Below are positions 44,450 through 53,488 of a stretch of DNA of 64,000 nucleotides, in pieces (position 1 is the stretch's first letter; the number at the start of each line of letters is the position of its first letter). This DNA is from Actinomycetospora endophytica (GTDB lineage: Bacteria > Actinomycetota > Actinomycetes > Mycobacteriales > Pseudonocardiaceae). The notes below the pieces were generated by a model. That model worked only from the letters and a program-made list of their open reading frames with translations, ran no database searches and was not told the DNA's origin. The position numbers were made by a program, and so were the translations under genes. The stretch spans positions 62,001 to 126,000 of the forward strand of contig NZ_JAJNDB010000001.1 of NCBI RefSeq assembly GCF_021026375.1. Direction: 5' to 3'.

Positions 44450-47400
44450 TCAGACCACCGCAGTCTCGCCCCAGATGTCCTCGAGGTAGCGGTTCGACGT
44501 GCGGAGGCCGGCGAGCCAGGCGTTGCCGTCGGCCTCTCCCGCACCGGTCTTGGCCCTGAACACCGCAACGAGAGCCGCTCGCACGCCCGGCGCCATCGTC
44601 GAGGCGTTGCCACAGACGTAGATCACGGCATCGTGCTGCATGGCCTCCCAGACGCCGTCGGCGGCGCCCTCGAGAGCATGCTGGACGTAGCGGTACCGGT
44701 ACCCGGACACCCGCGAGTAGGCGGGGTACAGCGTGGCCACGCCGGCCTTGTCGAACGCGGCCAGCTCGTCGGAGTAGAGCAGGTCGTCCTCGGGGTCGCG
44801 GCACCCGAGGAACAACAGCGAGCGGGCGATCGGCACGCCGTGGGAACGCAGGGACTCGCGCTCCTGCAAGAAGCCGCGGAAAGGCGCCATGCCCGTCCCG
44901 GCCCCGACCATGATCATCGGGACGTGCGGGTTCGCCGGCGGGCGGAAGGTGATGCTGGGGCTGCGAACGAACGTGAACACCGTGCCGCCCTCGGGGACGT
45001 CGTCCAGGTGCCCGGAGCACACGCCGCGGTAGATCGTGCCGTCGCCGGCGCGGGCCGGGCCTTCCAGCACCCCGACGGTCAGTGCGACGTCCGAGGACAC
45101 CTGGGGCGATGAGGAGATGGAGTAGAACCGGGGCCGCAGCGGGGGGAGCAGGTCGAGGAACTCGGCGAACTGCAGGTTGCACTCGGGGTGGGCCTCGAGC
45201 AGCTCGAGCAGCGTGCGGCGGGGCTTGGCGATCTGCTCGCGGTAGCGGGCCCTGGCCTCGTCGTCGACACCGGCGAGCCCCGCCAGGTCGTCGCGGTCCG
45301 GCCCGTCGGGCATCGACGCGGCCATGGCTGCCAGCCCGGCGCGGCCGGCCACGTCCTGCAGCTCGACGCAGCCGACCAGGATGCCCAGCAGCGGATAGGG
45401 CTCGCCGACGGGCAGGTGGGTCGGCGCGCTGCCGTTCGCGGTGAGCGTGGCGAACTGGCCACCGTCGAGCCCGAATCGCGCGAGGGTCCGGTTCACCAGA
45501 TCGATGGGGTTGCGGGGTAGGACGCCCAGATGATCGCCGGTGGCATAGGTCGTGCCGGTGGGCAGCGCGATCTCGAGGTGGCGCACCGAGCGCCCGCCCG
45601 GCGTGCCCGCGCGGGCGGTGAGTTCGCGGTTGATGCGCACCGTGGCCGCCTGGCCCCGGTAGGACTGCAGGACCGGGCTGGCGGTCCGGCGCTGTTCGAG
45701 CTGCACTGCCAGCCGCGGGCCGGCGCCGGCGCCGGCGGTCGCTGACGCGTCGAGGCCGAGGGCGGCGCCGAGCCCGTCCCACAGCCCGCGGTACCAGGCC
45801 TCGAACTGGGAGTCGAAGTCACCGCGCTGATCGCCCTCGCCGCGGGGGTACACGCGGGTGGCGCCCTTGGCCTCCAGGCCGGCGTCGACGCGGGTGGGCA
45901 CGGCCTGATACGTCGCGGCCCAGTCGCGGTTGCCGCACCCGAAGACGGTGTACTTCACGCCGGTCGCCGAGGCCGACCCGCCGTCCAGCCAGGCGCAGAA
46001 CTTCGCGGCGTTGTCCGGCGGCTCCCCGTTGTACGACGAGGTCACGACGGCCACGGCGCCCTCGGTCGGCAGCTCCCCGACCGCCTCGTCGAGCGCCGCG
46101 GTGCGCGCGGTGTAGCCGCGGTCGCCGGCGTCGCGGGCGATGCGGGTGGCGAGGTCCTCGGCGGCGCCCAGGTTGGATCCGAACAGCACCAGCAGCGGGG
46201 TGCCGTGCCGGTCGGCGGGGGCGACGGCCAGGGCGGGCGCGCGGGGCTCGGCGGCGACGCCGGCCGTCGGCCGCGGCGCCGACCCCCGGGTACGCCCCTC
46301 GCGGGGCCGCACGGTGATCGTGAGCCCCTCGGGCTTGATGGTCAGGGACTCCTTGATCTTCAGCTGGTAGTCCGCGTGGTCGACCAGCTCGAAGCGCTGC
46401 AGCAGCATCCCGAGCACGAGGGTCGCCTCCTGCAAGGCGAACTGCCGCCCGATGCAGGCCCGCTGCCCGGAGCCGAACGGTCGGTAGGCATTGGGGGGCA
46501 GCGCGTCGAGGCGTTCGGTGGCCATGTGGTCCGGGTTGAACTCGCGAGCGTCCTCGCCCCATACCTCCGGCAGCCGGTGCAGCATCGGGGTGAGCGCGAT
46601 GACCCCCGTGCCGGGGTCGAACGGGCCGTACCCGCCGACGGTCTCGCCGGGTGACCTCGGCTGCCGGGTGAACGCGGGCGCGGTCGGCCAGAGGCGCAGG
46701 GTCTCGTCGAGGATCTGCCGGACATAGCCGAGCTGACCGATCTGCGCGACGGTCGGGGCCGCATCCGGGTCGGTGCCCAGCACGCGGTCGACCTCGTCCT
46801 GGGCGCGGGCGACGACCTCGGGGTGCTTGAGCAGGTAGGAGATCGCGAACGAGAGGAGCCCGCTCGTGGTCTCGTGGCCGGCGATGAGGAACGTGCCGCA
46901 CTGCGCCACGATGTTGTGGTCGGGCAGCGTGTTTCCCTCTTTGTCAGTGCCGACCAGCATGTGGCCGAGCAGGTCGGTGCCTGGCTCGCCGGAGGCGCGC
47001 CGCTCCTTGACGATCGCGTCGATCGTGTCGTCCATGTACTTGGAGTTGGCCAGGAAGCGTCGTTGGGCGCCCCGACGGAGCTTGATCTGGATCGGGAGCA
47101 TCCGCTGGCGCTTGACGCCCTCGGTGAGCGACCCCAACATCGCCTCGACGAACGGGTGCGGGGTGTCGCGGTAGAACGAGTTGAAGCGGTACCCGAACCC
47201 GCACAGCGCGATGGTGTCGAGTGTCAGCCGCGTCATGTCGCCCGCGACATCGATCGGCTCCTCGGGGTTCAGACGCTCCCACTTGAGCATGAGTTGCTGG
47301 GCGATGTCGACCATCGGGTCGACGTAGCCCTTCATCGCCCAGGTGCTGAAGCTCGGCAGCAGGATGTCGTGGGCGGACTTCCACAACGGATCGGTGGTGT

Positions 47401-47698
47401 CCGCCGTGAACAGGCCCGCGCTCTGGTGGGTCTCGCGCAGCTGGCGCTGGCCGGTGCCGACGAGCTTGTCGAAGCGGGCGTCGTCGCAGACGTCCTGGAC
47501 CATCTCGAGCCCGGAGACGATGTACATCGCCCCGGCGGGAGTGTGGAGCTGGAAGATCCGACCGTATCGATCCGCCAGCTCCATCACGCTCTGGATCAAC
47601 CGCTTGGTGTCGATGTCGCGGGCGTTGCCGACCACCGGCAGCGGCTTCGGACCCGGGATCTCGGAGAGCGGGTGGGTGGGACGGTCGGTCGTGGTCAC
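44450..47698 (-). CDS. Self-sufficient cytochrome P450-reductase fusion, CYP102 (P450 BM3)-like
   Basis: 1082 residues from a GTG overlapping the upstream stop (GTGA). P450 part (about 1-470): FLIAGHETTSGLLSFAISYL (I helix), ETLRLWPTAPAFTR (ExxR), PFGSGQRACIGRQFALQEAT (haem Cys). Flavodoxin part (about 495-640): LLVLFGSNLGAAEDLATRIA. FAD/NADPH part: YATGDHLGVLPRNP, RFYSISSSP, VGAGTGMAPFRGFLQER, YVCGNASTMAPGVRAAL. It ends in the usual aromatic tail region (DIWGETAVV). BM3 hydroxylates fatty acids near the omega end. The BM3 Phe87 position (GLFTAD) is kept, but Arg47 and Tyr51 are replaced (TPAGAMYIVSG), so carboxylate anchoring differs. Confidence 0.96.
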   Translation of the reverse strand: MTTTDRPTHPLSEIPGPKPLPVVGNARDIDTKRLIQSVMELADRYGRIFQLHTPAGAMYIVSGLEMVQDVCDDARFDKLVGTGQRQLRETHQSAGLFTADTTDPLWKSAHDILLPSFSTWAMKGYVDPMVDIAQQLMLKWERLNPEEPIDVAGDMTRLTLDTIALCGFGYRFNSFYRDTPHPFVEAMLGSLTEGVKRQRMLPIQIKLRRGAQRRFLANSKYMDDTIDAIVKERRASGEPGTDLLGHMLVGTDKEGNTLPDHNIVAQCGTFLIAGHETTSGLLSFAISYLLKHPEVVARAQDEVDRVLGTDPDAAPTVAQIGQLGYVRQILDETLRLWPTAPAFTRQPRSPGETVGGYGPFDPGTGVIALTPMLHRLPEVWGEDAREFNPDHMATERLDALPPNAYRPFGSGQRACIGRQFALQEATLVLGMLLQRFELVDHADYQLKIKESLTIKPEGLTITVRPREGRTRGSAPRPTAGVAAEPRAPALAVAPADRHGTPLLVLFGSNLGAAEDLATRIARDAGDRGYTARTAALDEAVGELPTEGAVAVVTSSYNGEPPDNAAKFCAWLDGGSASATGVKYTVFGCGNRDWAATYQAVPTRVDAGLEAKGATRVYPRGEGDQRGDFDSQFEAWYRGLWDGLGAALGLDASATAGAGAGPRLAVQLEQRRTASPVLQSYRGQAATVRINRELTARAGTPGGRSVRHLEIALPTGTTYATGDHLGVLPRNPIDLVNRTLARFGLDGGQFATLTANGSAPTHLPVGEPYPLLGILVGCVELQDVAGRAGLAAMAASMPDGPDRDDLAGLAGVDDEARARYREQIAKPRRTLLELLEAHPECNLQFAEFLDLLPPLRPRFYSISSSPQVSSDVALTVGVLEGPARAGDGTIYRGVCSGHLDDVPEGGTVFTFVRSPSITFRPPANPHVPMIMVGAGTGMAPFRGFLQERESLRSHGVPIARSLLFLGCRDPEDDLLYSDELAAFDKAGVATLYPAYSRVSGYRYRYVQHALEGAADGVWEAMQHDAVIYVCGNASTMAPGVRAALVAVFRAKTGAGEADGNAWLAGLRTSNRYLEDIWGETAVV

Positions 47699-48447
47699 GG
47701 TGCGCTCCTCGGTAGTCGGGGCGTGGTCTCGCTGGTGGCGTCGGGGAGGGACTCCAGGTCCTTCGACGCCTGTGCGTCGACGGCAGGGGTGGCGGAACCC
47801 GCGGCGTTCTCACGGCGCTCGTGGAGCACGAGGGCCACCGAGATGAGCAGCACCCATACGGGCAGGACGAGCAGGCTCGCCGGCTGGTAGGTCGCGGTGA
47901 GCAGCAGATAGGCCCCGCAGAGGTACGCGATCACCGAAGGGAGCTTTCCCAGCACCCCGGCGCCGCGGAGCAACGTGGTGGTGGTCAGCGCGAACATCCC
48001 GGCCCCGCGGACGGAGAACACGAAGACCAGCCCGTAACCGAGGGCAGCGAGGGCGCGGGCGGTGTCCGGCGCGACGACCGGCGCGTTCGCGATGACGCTC
48101 CCGAACGCGGGCGCCGCGACCGCGGCGGTCCCCGCGAACAGCATGCTGACGAACAGGCCGACGGAGAGCAGGTTCAGGCCGTTCGCCATCGCCGACGGCA
48201 CGTGACCGATCGCGTCGAGCACGGACCGGACCGCAGTCGCGAACCAGAGGAAGGCGATACCGGCGAGCGGCACCAGGTAGAGCCCGACAGCGACGATCAA
48301 CGAGTCGCCGTTGCTCGCGTAGAACGCCGTGTACACCGCGTCCGGGGCACCCAGGTGCGGCCCCTTGTCGATCAGCACGAGGGCGGCGACGAACAGGCCC
48401 GAGAAGACAACGCCCGTCACCGCAGCCACCCGCGCCGAGGCTCTCAT
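47695..48447 (-). CDS. Six-helix membrane protein cotranscribed with the P450 fusion
   Basis: 250 residues from the ATG at 48447. Six hydrophobic helices: residues about 7-27, 46-75, 88-115, 130-160, 165-185 and 192-215; soluble C-terminal tail of 35 residues. No recognised domain; the arrangement is like DUF4386-type proteins but without certainty. Start and stop overlap its neighbours by 4 bases each. It may take part in substrate entry or in membrane stress linked to fatty-acid hydroxylation (inference from position only). Confidence 0.75.
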   Translation of the reverse strand: MRASARVAAVTGVVFSGLFVAALVLIDKGPHLGAPDAVYTAFYASNGDSLIVAVGLYLVPLAGIAFLWFATAVRSVLDAIGHVPSAMANGLNLLSVGLFVSMLFAGTAAVAAPAFGSVIANAPVVAPDTARALAALGYGLVFVFSVRGAGMFALTTTTLLRGAGVLGKLPSVIAYLCGAYLLLTATYQPASLLVLPVWVLLISVALVLHERRENAAGSATPAVDAQASKDLESLPDATSETTPRLPRSAP

Positions 48448-48620
48448 CGCGCCCGCCCGCCCGCGCCGATCGGAGCCGGACCCGACCCAGGTTCGAGATC
48501 CTCCAGGATGCGGAGCAGGTCGAGCGTGGAGGAGAACGGCTCTTCCCGGCCGGCCTCGGTGATCACGGCGCCCTCCAGACGACCGTCGGCGGTACGGGAC
48601 ACATCGAGGAGGAGACGCAT
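48444..48620 (-). CDS. Small conserved-looking hypothetical protein
   Basis: 58 residues from the ATG at 48620 (GGAGGAG upstream). The sequence MRLLLDVSRTADGRLEGAVI plus LDLLRILEDLEPG looks like one beta-hairpin and one helix, a compact alpha-beta mini-domain. The stop overlaps the membrane protein ATG (ATGA), making it the first gene of the P450 operon. No family recognised. Confidence 0.65.
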   Translation of the reverse strand: MRLLLDVSRTADGRLEGAVITEAGREEPFSSTLDLLRILEDLEPGSGPAPIGAGGRAR

Positions 48621-48991
48621 GTGCCGACCTCCTCCCCGTCGGCGTCGACCGTAGGGCGAGCCCAGCGTCGAACACCCCGGCCGACCTTCCAGTCGGACTT
48701 CCAGTCGGCTTGCCGTCACTTCCGGGGGCGCCCAGCGAGCCCGCGCCGCCTCCACGTACGCCATCGAGCAGTCCCCTCTTTCGTGACCCAGGTCACAGCG
48801 TGGGGTGAACTGTCAGGCCTTGTCTACGGGCCGTCGAGCATGGATATGCACCGACGCGACCGTCCGCTCACGTGCATCGACCGATGGGATCACGACGGCC
48901 CGCACCCCGGACCCGACCGGGGATGCCCCGTCCGGCGCCCCCGGCCCCCCGTCCGACCACCGCCCTCAACCGTCCCTCCTCCCCCCGACGA
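48621..48991. other. Promoter-side region of the P450 operon, no gene
   Basis: No supported coding sequence. The promoter of the small gene/P450 operon should lie here, but I see no convincing -35/-10 pair. Confidence 0.4.
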
Positions 48992-49156
48992 TCAGCGCAG
49001 GCCGGGGTCGCGCGAGAGCAGATCGATCGCGACGATCGCCGCCGCGACCAGCCCGACCATCCGCACGTTGTCCCACCCCGAGACGGTGGCCAGCCCGAGC
49101 GCGGCGACGGCGACGACGGCGAGGAGCGCGACGGCCACGTTGCGCAGGCGGCTCAT
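48992..49156 (-). CDS. Small two-helix membrane protein
   Basis: 54 residues from the ATG at 49156; an ATG at 49216 would add 20 residues. NVAVALLAVVAVAALGLATV and MVGLVAAAIVAIDLL are two hydrophobic helices, joined by a short SGWDN loop, ending in a charged tail. No family. Confidence 0.5.
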   Translation of the reverse strand: MSRLRNVAVALLAVVAVAALGLATVSGWDNVRMVGLVAAAIVAIDLLSRDPGLR

Positions 49157-49433
49157 GACGGGCCGGCGGCGGGTCGCCCGCGCGTCACCAGCTCCATCAT
49201 TCAAACGATCGTACAAGCATGCCTCGGCATGTGGCGGGCACGTCCGGCGACGACGCCCACGGCCGCCCAGCGGGCCGAGCGACTCGATGGGACGACATCG
49301 GCGAACTGATCGCAGATCCGGTCGGATCGCCGGTCGATCCCATCATCAAGCGCGCGAACACTCGCTCGTTCGGCGGTTGTTTTCGAAAAATGGAAATGCT
49401 ATTGTGCACTTCCTTCGTGGGATTATTCTCCGA

Positions 49434-50159
49434 ATGAGGCGTCTCCCGATCGAAGAATTCCTCGCCTATCGCGATGTCGACACCACACTGAACGGTGTCC
49501 TCGTCAGCCCGCCCGGGCCCGCCGCGCAGCGCGTACCCCTCGTGCTGCTCCACGGCGGGGCCGGACTCGATGACCACGCCCGGGCGCAGGCCCGCCGGTT
49601 CGCCACGCGAGGGCACACCGTACTGGCCGCCGATCTCTACGGCCCCGGCGTGGCCAGCAACCGCGACCGAGTGCTCGCGACCATCGCCGAACTACGCGGC
49701 GAGCCCGGGCGCCTCGCCCGCCGGGTCGAGGCCGCCGTGGCCACCATCGCCGACCTCCTGGCCACCCCGGCCGAGTCGATCGCCGTGATCGGTTTCTGCC
49801 TCGGCGGCATGGCCGCACTCGAGCTCGCGAGGGCGGGCGTCGCGGTGTCCGGAGTCGTGAGCGTGCACGGTGGCCTCAGCACCCCACGGACCGCATCACC
49901 GGGTGAGGTGCGCAGCCGCGTGCTGGTCTGCCACGGCGGCTCCGACCCCCACGTCTCGCCCGGCGAGCTCATGGCCTTCGTGACGGAGATGACCGCGGTG
50001 GGCGCGGACTGGCAGCTCGTCGTCTACGGCCGCGCCCACCATGGCTTCACCCATGCCCACGACGACGGAGGCACCCCCGGCGTCGCGTTCGACCCGGTCG
50101 CCGACCGACGCGCCCATGCGATCATCTGCGACTTCCTCGACGAGACGGCCCGGTGCTAG
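49434..50159 (+). CDS. Dienelactone hydrolase-family protein
   Basis: 241 residues, alpha/beta-hydrolase. The catalytic triad is Cys in VIGFCLGGMAALEL (GxCxGG nucleophile elbow typical of dienelactone hydrolase), Asp in CHGGSDPHVS and His in GRAHHGFTHA. PLVLLHGGAGLDDH is the oxyanion-side loop. It may cleave cyclic ester intermediates of chloroaromatic or muconate pathways, but the family is broad. The upstream 70 bases (49365-49433) are unusually AT-rich for this window and probably hold the promoter; it overlaps the convergent small gene by 4 bp. Confidence 0.88.
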   Translation: MRRLPIEEFLAYRDVDTTLNGVLVSPPGPAAQRVPLVLLHGGAGLDDHARAQARRFATRGHTVLAADLYGPGVASNRDRVLATIAELRGEPGRLARRVEAAVATIADLLATPAESIAVIGFCLGGMAALELARAGVAVSGVVSVHGGLSTPRTASPGEVRSRVLVCHGGSDPHVSPGELMAFVTEMTAVGADWQLVVYGRAHHGFTHAHDDGGTPGVAFDPVADRRAHAIICDFLDETARC

Positions 50160-50350
50160 TCGGTTCCGGCGACGGACCCGTCCGGGAAACCTGTTTCGTC
50201 GGGACGCTGATCGTTGGTGAACGGGTCGGACGCGTCGTTGTGCGGGCCGCCGGGCCCGCCGGTCTCGCCCGGCTCAACCGCAGCCTTGATCTTCTCGGCC
50301 GCCTCACGCGCCTTGTCGGTCAGGCTCGCACCGTCATGCTCCTCGATCAT
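50156..50350 (-). CDS. Small acidic hydrophilic protein
   Basis: 64 residues. EEHDGASLTDKAREAAEKIK predicts one amphipathic helix, followed by a Gly/Pro/Asp-rich disordered tail (GGPGGPHNDASDPFTND). No Cys, no membrane segment. Composition resembles small actinobacterial stress or antitoxin-like proteins, but no family can be named. Convergent with the dienelactone hydrolase gene. Confidence 0.55.
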   Translation of the reverse strand: MIEEHDGASLTDKAREAAEKIKAAVEPGETGGPGGPHNDASDPFTNDQRPDETGFPDGSVAGTD

Positions 50351-50367
50351 GCCCTGCGCTTACCCGA

Positions 50368-50492
50368 CGTGCGCCGAACCACACCCGCCCGAATTCACCG
50401 CCACCCGCGGCAGCAGCGGCGATCGATCGTAGAGCCCGACGACGTCGGTGACCTTGGCGACCAGTTCCGGGTCGCCAGAGGATGTGGAGGTC
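50368..50492 (-). pseudogene. IS630-family transposase relic
   Basis: The minus-strand frame GDPELVAKVTDVVGLYDRSP matches the conserved SxDPxFxxKVxDIVGLYLxPP segment that precedes the DEK active-site motif of IS630 transposases. A stop follows at once, the DEK segment is absent, and a stop lies just upstream. About 30 residues remain; no inverted repeats found. Confidence 0.45.
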
Positions 50493-50596
50493 TACGGCTC
50501 TGGCTCGGCGACGGCGCGACCATCTCGAGAGGTCGAGGCCGAGGTCGGGAACATCGGAGACGGCCGAGGTGGCGGGCGAGCAGACCGGCGACGGTG

Positions 50597-51067
50597 TCAG
50601 GGACCGTCCGGCTGCGGACCATCTTTCGGGCCTGGGGGGCCGCCAGGCCCGGCCCCCGGCCCGGGTGGGTGTGCCGCAGGACCGGCCCCGACCGCCGACG
50701 GCGCGTGGCCGGGACCGGCCGCGGGCCCCGGGGGTCTCGGCCCGCGGCCGGCGTGCGAGCCCCTGGACGCTCCGGGTACCTCGGCGATGGTCGACGTCCG
50801 GATAGCCGGCGAGCTCGAAGTCGTCGATCGGGTCGAGATTGGCGACGACGTGATCGGCGCCGGCGGAACCGACGTCGGGACGGCTGAGGGGCCGATGGCG
50901 GGGAGCCCCGCGGCCGCTGACGAAGCCGGGCGAGCGGTCCCGAGCGCAGCGACCGTCACCGTCCCGGCCGCGAGGAAGACCCCGGCTGCCGCGACAGCCA
51001 GGCGCGGCCATGTCCAGTTCGACCACACCCGTCGGACGAGCTCCAGGCGGGCCACCCCGAGATACAC
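50597..51067 (-). CDS. Single-pass membrane protein with disordered Pro/Gly/Ser-rich tail
   Basis: 156 residues. A basic stretch (VARLELVRRVWSNW) leads into one helix (LAVAAAGVFLAAGTVTVAAL), then a long Ser/Pro/Gly tail (SAVPTSVPPAPITSSPISTR, GPGAGPGGPPGPKDGP). This may be an exported signal-anchor protein. The 5' end abuts an HxlR remnant. The low-complexity tail makes the coding call only moderate. Confidence 0.45.
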   Translation of the reverse strand: MYLGVARLELVRRVWSNWTWPRLAVAAAGVFLAAGTVTVAALGTARPASSAAAGLPAIGPSAVPTSVPPAPITSSPISTRSTTSSSPAIRTSTIAEVPGASRGSHAGRGPRPPGPAAGPGHAPSAVGAGPAAHPPGPGAGPGGPPGPKDGPQPDGP

Positions 51068-51084
51068 AGCAGGACCGTATCGCC

Positions 51085-51261
51085 CGGTGACTTCAGCGCG
51101 AGCATCAGCGCGTCGCGAGGTCGCCGGGTACGGCTGCCCCAGCCGGCGAGGGCCGGCAGCACCGGTTCAAGCTCGGCGCCGCGGTCGGTCAGCCCATGGA
51201 CCCGGGCACTGGTGGGCAGACCGAGGCTGTGGCGGCGCACGACGCCGATGTCTTCAAGCTC
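51085..51261 (-). pseudogene. HxlR-type winged-helix regulator fragment
   Basis: One frame has GVVRRHSLGLPTSARVHGLT, then DRGAELEPVLPALAGWGSRT and DALMLALKS. This is the wing and last helix of HxlR-family regulators (Y-x-LT-x-RG-x-x-L-x-PVL-x-x-L-x-x-WG). The recognition helix and N-terminus are missing; upstream sequence in that frame is unrelated and overlaps the neighbouring gene. Confidence 0.6.
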
Positions 51262-51298
51262 GCAGTCATTTCCCCGTCGAGCGCGGGCAAGAGGCCGG

Positions 51299-51868
51299 TC
51301 AGAAGCAAGGGGGCCGCGGAGTCGCGCCGGCGGCGGCGTGGTGGTGCTCGACGGCTGCGAGCTCGGCGACGCATTCGGTGGCCGTCGTGCCAAGGTGCGG
51401 ACGCAGAATGCTCACCAGTTCCTCGAGGGCCCGGCCGCGGGCGCCCGGATCCGTCGTCGTGGCCAGGGCCAGCAGCGCGGGGACGCCCGGGCTCCACGGA
51501 GCTCCTGTCCAGAACGGCAGCGCGACACGCTCCCCCAGCGCGCCCCGACTTGCGATCGTCACCGCCTCCACCAGCAGCGCCGAGGCGCTCATGCTCTCCG
51601 CCTGCTCGGACGTGGTCGGATCCGGCGGGAAGACACACGGGTGGAGGACGGCGAGTCGTCGTTCGGCGTGGGCCAGCGCGGTGAGCAGCAGCGTGCGGAC
51701 CGCGAGATCGGGCTCGCCCCGCATCCGGGCCAGCAGGCCACGCACCTGATCGTCGAGCTCGGCGTAGCTCCGCGCCGGGCACGAGCGCCCTGCGACACAG
51801 CGCGTGCGCCGGTCGGCGAGGCACCCCTCGGAGGGGCACGACCGCGCATCGTCGATGACGTTCCTCAT
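51299..51868 (-). CDS. Hypothetical helical protein
   Basis: 189 residues; GGGGAGG stands 7 bases before the ATG, a strong start. The N-terminus has three Cys in a short stretch (ARSCPSEGCLADRRTRCVAG) and the last but one residue is Cys. The rest is helical and leucine-rich (VRTLLLTALAHAERRLAVLH, GRALEELVSILRPHLG). No family recognised; a metal or cluster site at the N-terminus is possible. Confidence 0.65.
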   Translation of the reverse strand: MRNVIDDARSCPSEGCLADRRTRCVAGRSCPARSYAELDDQVRGLLARMRGEPDLAVRTLLLTALAHAERRLAVLHPCVFPPDPTTSEQAESMSASALLVEAVTIASRGALGERVALPFWTGAPWSPGVPALLALATTTDPGARGRALEELVSILRPHLGTTATECVAELAAVEHHHAAAGATPRPPCF

Positions 51869-52014
51869 GCGTGGCCTCCCCGTCGGCCGGGCGTTCAGGG
51901 TGGTCCCGATCGGCCCGCCGCCTCAGCCCCGTCGTGCCGGTGCTCAGGCAATCGTCAGGTCCGGCCCCGTCCCGGGGGGCGTCGCGTCCCGGGACGGGGC
52001 CGGAGCGAACGGCG

Positions 52015-52497
52015 TCAGCTCCCGCTGGGAGCCGGCGTGATCGGCGCGGCGGGGGTGGGCTGGGAGGACGGCGCCGACTGCGCCGCGGCCGGGCCGTGGT
52101 CGCGGACCCAGCGGGCATCGAGGGGGCTGTGGTCGGCGAGGGCGGCGATCCCGATCCGGTCCCCGACCGCCACGGCGCTGTCGTCGCTCTTCTGCTTGTC
52201 CTTGCGGACGTGGGTCTGCGGGGTCAGCGTGTATGTCTGGGTGTAACCGTCCTTGCTCTTGACCGTGACGCTCGAACCGTTGACCGCGGTCACCACACCG
52301 CGCTGCAGGTCGATCTTCACCACCCCGTCCTTCTTCGTGTTCTTCGAGAATTCGACATGCTCGCCGGGGTGGTGGTGGGGATGAGCGGCCGGCGCTGCGT
52401 CCGCCGCGGGCGCGGCATTCGCGATCCCGGCCCCGAGACCACCCAGCGCCAGCACGCTCACCGTCGTCGCCGCTGCCTTGGCCATCCAGATGCTCAT
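52015..52497 (-). CDS. Secreted protein with DUF5666-like beta domain
   Basis: 160 residues. The signal peptide is about residues 1-29 (KAAATTVSVLALGGLGAGIA, cleavage near ANAAPA). A His-rich stretch (AHPHHHPGEH) follows. Then comes a small beta domain (KIDLQRGVVTAVNGSSVTVK, DGYTQTYTLTPQTHVRKD, VAVGDRIGIAAL) typical of DUF5666, and an Ala/Pro/Ser tail. GAAAGG precedes the ATG. The His cluster may bind metal. Function unknown. Confidence 0.8.
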   Translation of the reverse strand: MSIWMAKAAATTVSVLALGGLGAGIANAAPAADAAPAAHPHHHPGEHVEFSKNTKKDGVVKIDLQRGVVTAVNGSSVTVKSKDGYTQTYTLTPQTHVRKDKQKSDDSAVAVGDRIGIAALADHSPLDARWVRDHGPAAAQSAPSSQPTPAAPITPAPSGS

Positions 52498-52643
52498 CGT
52501 GAATCCCTTTCCTCGCGTCCGCCGTGGCGGTTCCCGCCGCGACGAGGACGACGATTCCTCGGATACCTGACAATGGACTGAGAACCGCGGGACACGGTCC
52601 GTGCGCTTCAGACAGCCTTCAGCGACCCGGAATTATTTTCAGG

Positions 52644-53184
52644 TCACGGCCTGGGATGGGCGTCGAGGAAATCCCAGATGGCGGTGGTGGCATCGAGCGC
52701 GGTGGACGGGGGATCGGTCGGTATCAGCCGTGACCGGCCTGAGCCGGCCGGCGCGCTTCCCGGCCACTGGTGCCCGGCGCCGTCGATCTCGATCAGCTCC
52801 ACCGCGCGGCCGTCGGGGCAGCTGGAGACGGTGGTGTGGACGGGCCCGGCAGTGGTGGTCGACGCCCGACGCCATCCGGGTAGGCCACGAGGAACCCCGA
52901 CCGGGCGGCCACCGGGTCCCGGCCGTACCGGGTCTCGGCTCCGCGAGCGCTACCGCCGCCCCCGTGGAGCATCACCACCAGCGCCGCCGGGGCGCGCAGC
53001 CCGGTCGGCCGGTACATCCGGAACGAGCGGGTCCGCCCGCCGACCAGCATCGTCCGGGTCGAGGATCCGACCGGCACTCCGCCGGCGATCGCCGTCCCCG
53101 CAGCGGCCGGCCCCGACCCGGCGTCGGACGCACCACTGCACTGCAGGCGCCGAGGATCATCAGGCAGCGCACCAGGAGCGACAC
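52644..53184 (-). pseudogene. lpqC: LpqC-like poly(3-hydroxybutyrate) depolymerase lipoprotein, internally deleted
   Basis: The 5' part encodes VSLLVRCLMILGACS, a lipobox signal, followed after a 5-bp duplication (TGCAG twice) by VGSSTRTMLVGGRTRSFRMY. Then APAALVVMLHGGGGSARGAE and SGFLVAYPDGVGR follow. It then jumps, in another frame, to GPVHTTVSSCPDGRAVELIE and IDGAGHQWPGS, the family's C-terminus with the catalytic His. About 150 central residues, including the catalytic Ser and Asp, are gone. A stop is at 52644-52646. Confidence 0.75.
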
Positions 53185-53228
53185 CCCACCGCGACTGTGC
53201 CGTGGGAGATCACCGTCCCGGGACGCCG

Positions 53229-53453
53229 TCACGGCGCACGATCGCCCCCGGCGTCGGGGCCGGGCCCCGTGGTGTCGGGCGGAGCGGCGGACGCGGGGGC
53301 ATCGTGGGTGAGTTCGCGTGCCTCGGCCCGCAGGATGCGGACCGTCTGGCCGAGCGCTCGGGCGGCGTCGGGCAGGCGGCGCGCTCCGAAGAGCAGCATG
53401 ACCACGCCGGCCAGGATGAGCAGGTGCCATCCGGTGAGCCCGTCGTAGAGCAT
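53229..53453 (-). CDS. tatA: Twin-arginine translocase subunit TatA/E
   Basis: 74 residues. One N-terminal helix (GWHLLILAGVVMLLFGARRL) with the FGARRLP hinge, then the amphipathic helix (PDAARALGQTVRILRAEARE) and an acidic/Pro tail: complete TatA layout. It is 35 bp downstream of the DUF1501 gene, whose product has a twin-arginine signal, suggesting dedicated export. Confidence 0.9.
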   Translation of the reverse strand: MLYDGLTGWHLLILAGVVMLLFGARRLPDAARALGQTVRILRAEARELTHDAPASAAPPDTTGPGPDAGGDRAP

Positions 53454-53488
53454 CGGTTCCCCCTCGTTCCCGGTGATTCGATCCTTGC

